Below are positions 61,799 to 64,000 of a DNA stretch of 64,000 nucleotides, piece after piece (position 1 is the first letter of the stretch; the number at the start of each line of letters is the position of its first letter). The position numbers and the translations under genes are program-made. The notes beneath the pieces were generated by a model that worked only from the letters and a program-made list of their open reading frames with translations, was not told where the DNA came from and did no database searches. This DNA comes from Vibrio cyclitrophicus (GTDB lineage Bacteria > Pseudomonadota > Gammaproteobacteria > Enterobacterales > Vibrionaceae): assembly GCA_023206055.1 (NCBI GenBank), contig CP065367.1:868001-932000 (forward strand), given 5' to 3'.

Positions 61799-62242
61799 AT
61801 GATTTCAAAATGGGCAAAACGTTTCTATCAAATGGCGGAATTGGTCGGCTCTTGGAGTAAAGATCCTTCAACTCAAGTTGGCGCCGTAATCACTAAGCAT
61901 AACCGTATTGTTTCAGTTGGTTTTAATGGTTACCCACATGGTGTGTCTGATAGTGCGGATACTGATGACAGAGAGATGAAGTACCTCAAGACGCTTCACG
62001 CTGAAGAAAATGCAATTTTATTCGCTAAGCGTGATTTGGACAGTTGTGAAATCTGGGTGACGCACTTCCCTTGTCCAAACTGTGCGGCAAAAATCATCCA
62101 AACAGGTATTTCAGCGGTACATTGCCCAGAGCAAAGTGAAGACTTCCTTTCTCGCTGGGGCGACAAGATTAAAGTCAGCCAAGATATGTTTGAGCAAGCT
62201 GGTGTAAAAGTGGATTGGTTACCACTCGCTGAATTGGACTAA
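61799..62242 (+). CDS. Deoxycytidylate (dCMP) deaminase
   Basis: 147 residues. The zinc site of the cytidine/dCMP deaminase family is clear: HAEENAI with H67 and catalytic E69, and PCPNC (91-95) with both Cys ligands. The N-terminal part KDPSTQVGAVITKHNRIVSVGFNGYPHGV is characteristic of dCMP deaminases. It converts dCMP to dUMP, supplying thymidylate synthase. The start is confirmed by alignment of this motif near the N-terminus. Terminator downstream; monocistronic. Confidence 0.9.
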   Translation: MISKWAKRFYQMAELVGSWSKDPSTQVGAVITKHNRIVSVGFNGYPHGVSDSADTDDREMKYLKTLHAEENAILFAKRDLDSCEIWVTHFPCPNCAAKIIQTGISAVHCPEQSEDFLSRWGDKIKVSQDMFEQAGVKVDWLPLAELD

Positions 62243-62265
62243 CATCTAAGCTGAATTTCGGATAC

Positions 62266-62307
62266 AAAAAAGCCGAGAGTCGATATTATCGCTCTCGGCT
62301 TTCTTTT
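62266..62307 (+). terminator. Terminator of the dCMP deaminase gene
   Basis: AGCCGAGAG / CTCTCGGCT with inner pairing (CGATA/ATCG) and TTCTTTT after. Confidence 0.85.
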
Positions 62308-62376
62308 GTTTGGACTTATAGCTTAGACGCTTTAGTTTAGACACTATAGCTCGGTCGCTATGGAGTGATGAGCAAA

Positions 62377-63219
62377 CTAAGCGCTCGTTGGGAATGCTTC
62401 CGCATACGCTTCCATAAAGTCTTTACGAATATCTTGCTCTAAATGAATCGCTTTTTCGGTCGGACAGAAGATCATAAAGTGCACTTCTTGCTCACCTGTC
62501 GAACTGCTTGTGATATGGATGTGAGGCTCAGAACCCGGAAGGTCAACGCCAGCGTGCTTTTCAATCACACCGTTGTAACGGCGGGCAACATCGATAAACT
62601 CTTCGCAATGCTCTTCAATTTTCACAATAAGACCCGGCACCATAGGGTATAGGTTTACAAAGTCTTTCACTGTCACAAAAAAGTTATGATAAACATAGCG
62701 CTTCATGAAGTTGAGGTTCTTTACCGGATACGTAAAAAACATGCTATTGGGTAGCGTAGCTGTCTTGCCAGTGAAGTGATATTGCCCATGATACAAATCG
62801 ATTTCTTGAATCACAGTCGCCATCAAATTGTGCTCAATCACCTCGCCGCTGATTTTACCCACTTCGATCCAGTCGCCGATTCTAAATGAGCGAGAACTCG
62901 CACGTTGAATAGAACCAGTGAAACACAAAATGATCTCTTTAGATGCGACGACTATAGCAACAGCAATGGCTGTTACCGACAGCGCAAATTCGCTGATTTC
63001 GGATTTCCACAGCACAAATAACGTCACAACAATAATCGCGAATGTGCCATTTTTGGTTCGTGACATCCAGTTACGTTGGTCTTCACTAAGGAAAGCAACA
63101 TCACCTCTTATTTGAGATAAGGTGATTCGGCGAATGATTAAAATAATAGTGATAATCAACGCACTAAAAATAAACTTATGAGCGAGTAGAAAATCAATTA
63201 CTTGCCACAACTTTTCCAT
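62377..63219 (-). CDS. MscS-family mechanosensitive channel protein
   Basis: 280 residues. Three membrane segments lie at ~15-30, 56-72 and 78-105. The pore helix includes LSVTAIAVAIVVASKEIILCFTGSI, followed by the MscS beta-domain FRIGDWIEVGKISGEVIEHNLMATVIQ. A cytoplasmic alpha-beta domain with an IHITSSSTGEQEVHF strand closes it. It should open under membrane tension to release solutes on osmotic downshift, though small MscS paralogues may gate other signals. Confidence 0.85.
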   Translation of the reverse strand: MEKLWQVIDFLLAHKFIFSALIITIILIIRRITLSQIRGDVAFLSEDQRNWMSRTKNGTFAIIVVTLFVLWKSEISEFALSVTAIAVAIVVASKEIILCFTGSIQRASSRSFRIGDWIEVGKISGEVIEHNLMATVIQEIDLYHGQYHFTGKTATLPNSMFFTYPVKNLNFMKRYVYHNFFVTVKDFVNLYPMVPGLIVKIEEHCEEFIDVARRYNGVIEKHAGVDLPGSEPHIHITSSSTGEQEVHFMIFCPTEKAIHLEQDIRKDFMEAYAEAFPTSA

Positions 63220-63298
63220 TACTTATTCCTTTAGCTTTATAACGACGAGCTTTACAACGATTAGCATTTTTCACGATTAGCGGAAACTTCGCTATGAA

Positions 63299-63323
63299 AA
63301 AGCGCTCAATTATTAAGCGCTTT
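63299..63323 (-). terminator. Terminator downstream of the DM13 gene
   Basis: AAAGCGCT / AGCGCTTT with a 9-base loop, and five Ts following on the minus strand. It lies between the DM13 gene and the MscS gene. Confidence 0.65.
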
Positions 63324-63356
63324 CTTACGTGCCTAAATCAGCTATTGGTAAGGCTA

Positions 63357-63824
63357 TCATTTTATCTTGGCAGAAGTAATAAATTGACCAAAAGTTTCAC
63401 ACCAAATCACAACCGTATTAAATCGATTAAGATCAGTACCTTCGGGAAGCGAAACCATAAAACGGTCGAATGTTTTCACATCTCCGACTCTCAATAACTC
63501 GTTCTTGCTGTCATTGAAAGCTTGCTCGGTTTCAATGAAATTAGGTGAGAGGTAGACCTTGTAATCAGGCCCCGGCGCCAATTCACCTTCAAAAGCGATC
63601 GCACTTTCAGATACTGAGACGATGCCTTCTCCCCAGTGCAAGAAGTCACTGTCTTGTCGATCTTTAGTGAACTCACCCGTGTAGATAGCCTGCTCACTGA
63701 TCGCTTCAACAGAACTTGAGGAAGGAGAATCAGGCTCAATCAAGATAGGTAATGCGTAAACACCCAGTCCAAAACCAAAAGCACCCACGGCTAAGTGGGT
63801 GCAAAGTAAAACTAACTTTTTCAT
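63357..63824 (-). CDS. DM13-domain exported protein
   Basis: 155 residues with a signal peptide or anchor at ~5-25. The DM13 domain occupies ~45-152: GIVSVSESAIAFEGELAPGPDYKVYLSP, LPEGTDLNRFNTVVIWCETFGQFITSA. The single conserved Cys in VIWCE is the hallmark that led to the electron-transfer proposal for DM13 domains. Periplasmic or surface-exposed. Function unproven. Confidence 0.75.
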   Translation of the reverse strand: MKKLVLLCTHLAVGAFGFGLGVYALPILIEPDSPSSSSVEAISEQAIYTGEFTKDRQDSDFLHWGEGIVSVSESAIAFEGELAPGPDYKVYLSPNFIETEQAFNDSKNELLRVGDVKTFDRFMVSLPEGTDLNRFNTVVIWCETFGQFITSAKIK

Positions 63825-63900
63825 CGCGTACTCCCTTATGCTTAAAGAGAGTATTATTGAATACTCTCAAAAATACAAAGAGATATAACGCTCTGATGTT

Positions 63901-64000
63901 CTATTTTTGGTAATGCGTCGCTGTACGTTGAGACAATTCGACAATCACTTTTACCGCGTGCTCCATGCCTTGAATGGTAATGAACTCATGAATACCGTGG
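63901..64000 (-). CDS. C-terminal fragment of a probable M20-family (PepT-like) peptidase
   Basis: Open frame entering from the window edge and ending at a TAG at 63901-63903. The 32 residues seen end in GMEHAVKVIVELSQRTA. The HGIHEF segment followed by a GMEHAVKV helix resembles the end of PepT-like M20 aminopeptidases. Too short for a firm call. Confidence 0.4.
   Translation of the reverse strand, partial: HGIHEFITIQGMEHAVKVIVELSQRTATHYQK

Noticed and set aside
62320..62365. Similar phrases GCTTAGAC... near 54598 and 62327
   Set aside because: The similarity is short and AT-rich, and could be chance; no structure supports a shared element.

Overview
The window looks like a piece of a marine Vibrio genome, most likely the smaller chromosome (chromosome 2) of a Splendidus-clade or related species. 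This is inferred from gene content and protein style: guaC, a DeaD-type helicase next to RNase II, a lone acetate kinase, a CheC-fused response regulator with a PAS partner, several ToxR-type membrane regulators and two RND pumps. I could not run a database search. There is no rRNA, tRNA, CRISPR array, prophage or integron in the window.

Layout. 1-4.0 kb: 3'-truncated CadC/ToxR-type regulator, a small outer-membrane barrel and a secreted DUF1566 + EF-hand protein. 4.4-12.3 kb: a five-gene minus-strand operon coding a complete tripartite RND pump (outer-membrane factor, adaptor, RND permease) with its own response regulator and histidine kinase; paired direct repeats upstream are a candidate operator. 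12.5-14.2 kb: AI-2E-type permease and a small ORF. 14.6-20.6 kb: a plus-strand phosphate-type cluster: periplasmic binding protein, two-pass membrane protein with a possible cytoplasmic winged helix, an alkaline-phosphatase homologue lacking most metal ligands, an intact alkaline phosphatase lipoprotein and an exported unknown. Candidate Pho boxes precede it, lie inside it, and precede a PstS-like gene at 55.3 kb. 20.6-25.7 kb: repeat relics, guaC with a hairpin at its mRNA 5' end, the PAS/CheC-response-regulator pair, a small membrane protein and a Spy-like chaperone. 25.8-26.0 kb: a 264-bp MITE-like element flanked by TA. 26-37.4 kb: ordinary metabolic and transport genes (MATE pump, LysR regulators, GH13 alpha-amylase, two EamA exporters, VOC protein, nitrobindin-like protein, CIA30 protein, MDR oxidoreductase). 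37.5-44.2 kb: Cys-rich small protein, outer-membrane barrel, an overlapping ToxR-like/ToxS-like (VtrA-VtrC-like) pair behind an AT-rich spacer, and two tandem 14-TM DHA2 transporters. 44.7-53.5 kb: amidohydrolase, a 56-residue membrane ORF, ackA, DEAD-box helicase, rnb. 53.6-64 kb: AraC regulator, PstS-like protein, MaoC-like protein, a second RND pump/adaptor pair, dCMP deaminase, MscS channel, DM13 protein and the end of a probable M20 peptidase.

Most noteworthy: (i) the phosphate cluster, where a probable pseudo-phosphatase sits in tandem with an intact one behind an uncharacterised binding-protein/membrane-regulator pair; (ii) the VtrA/VtrC-like pair with a divergent outer-membrane protein and two exporters; (iii) a self-contained efflux/two-component operon with a readable operator; (iv) several dispersed repeat families and leader hairpins.
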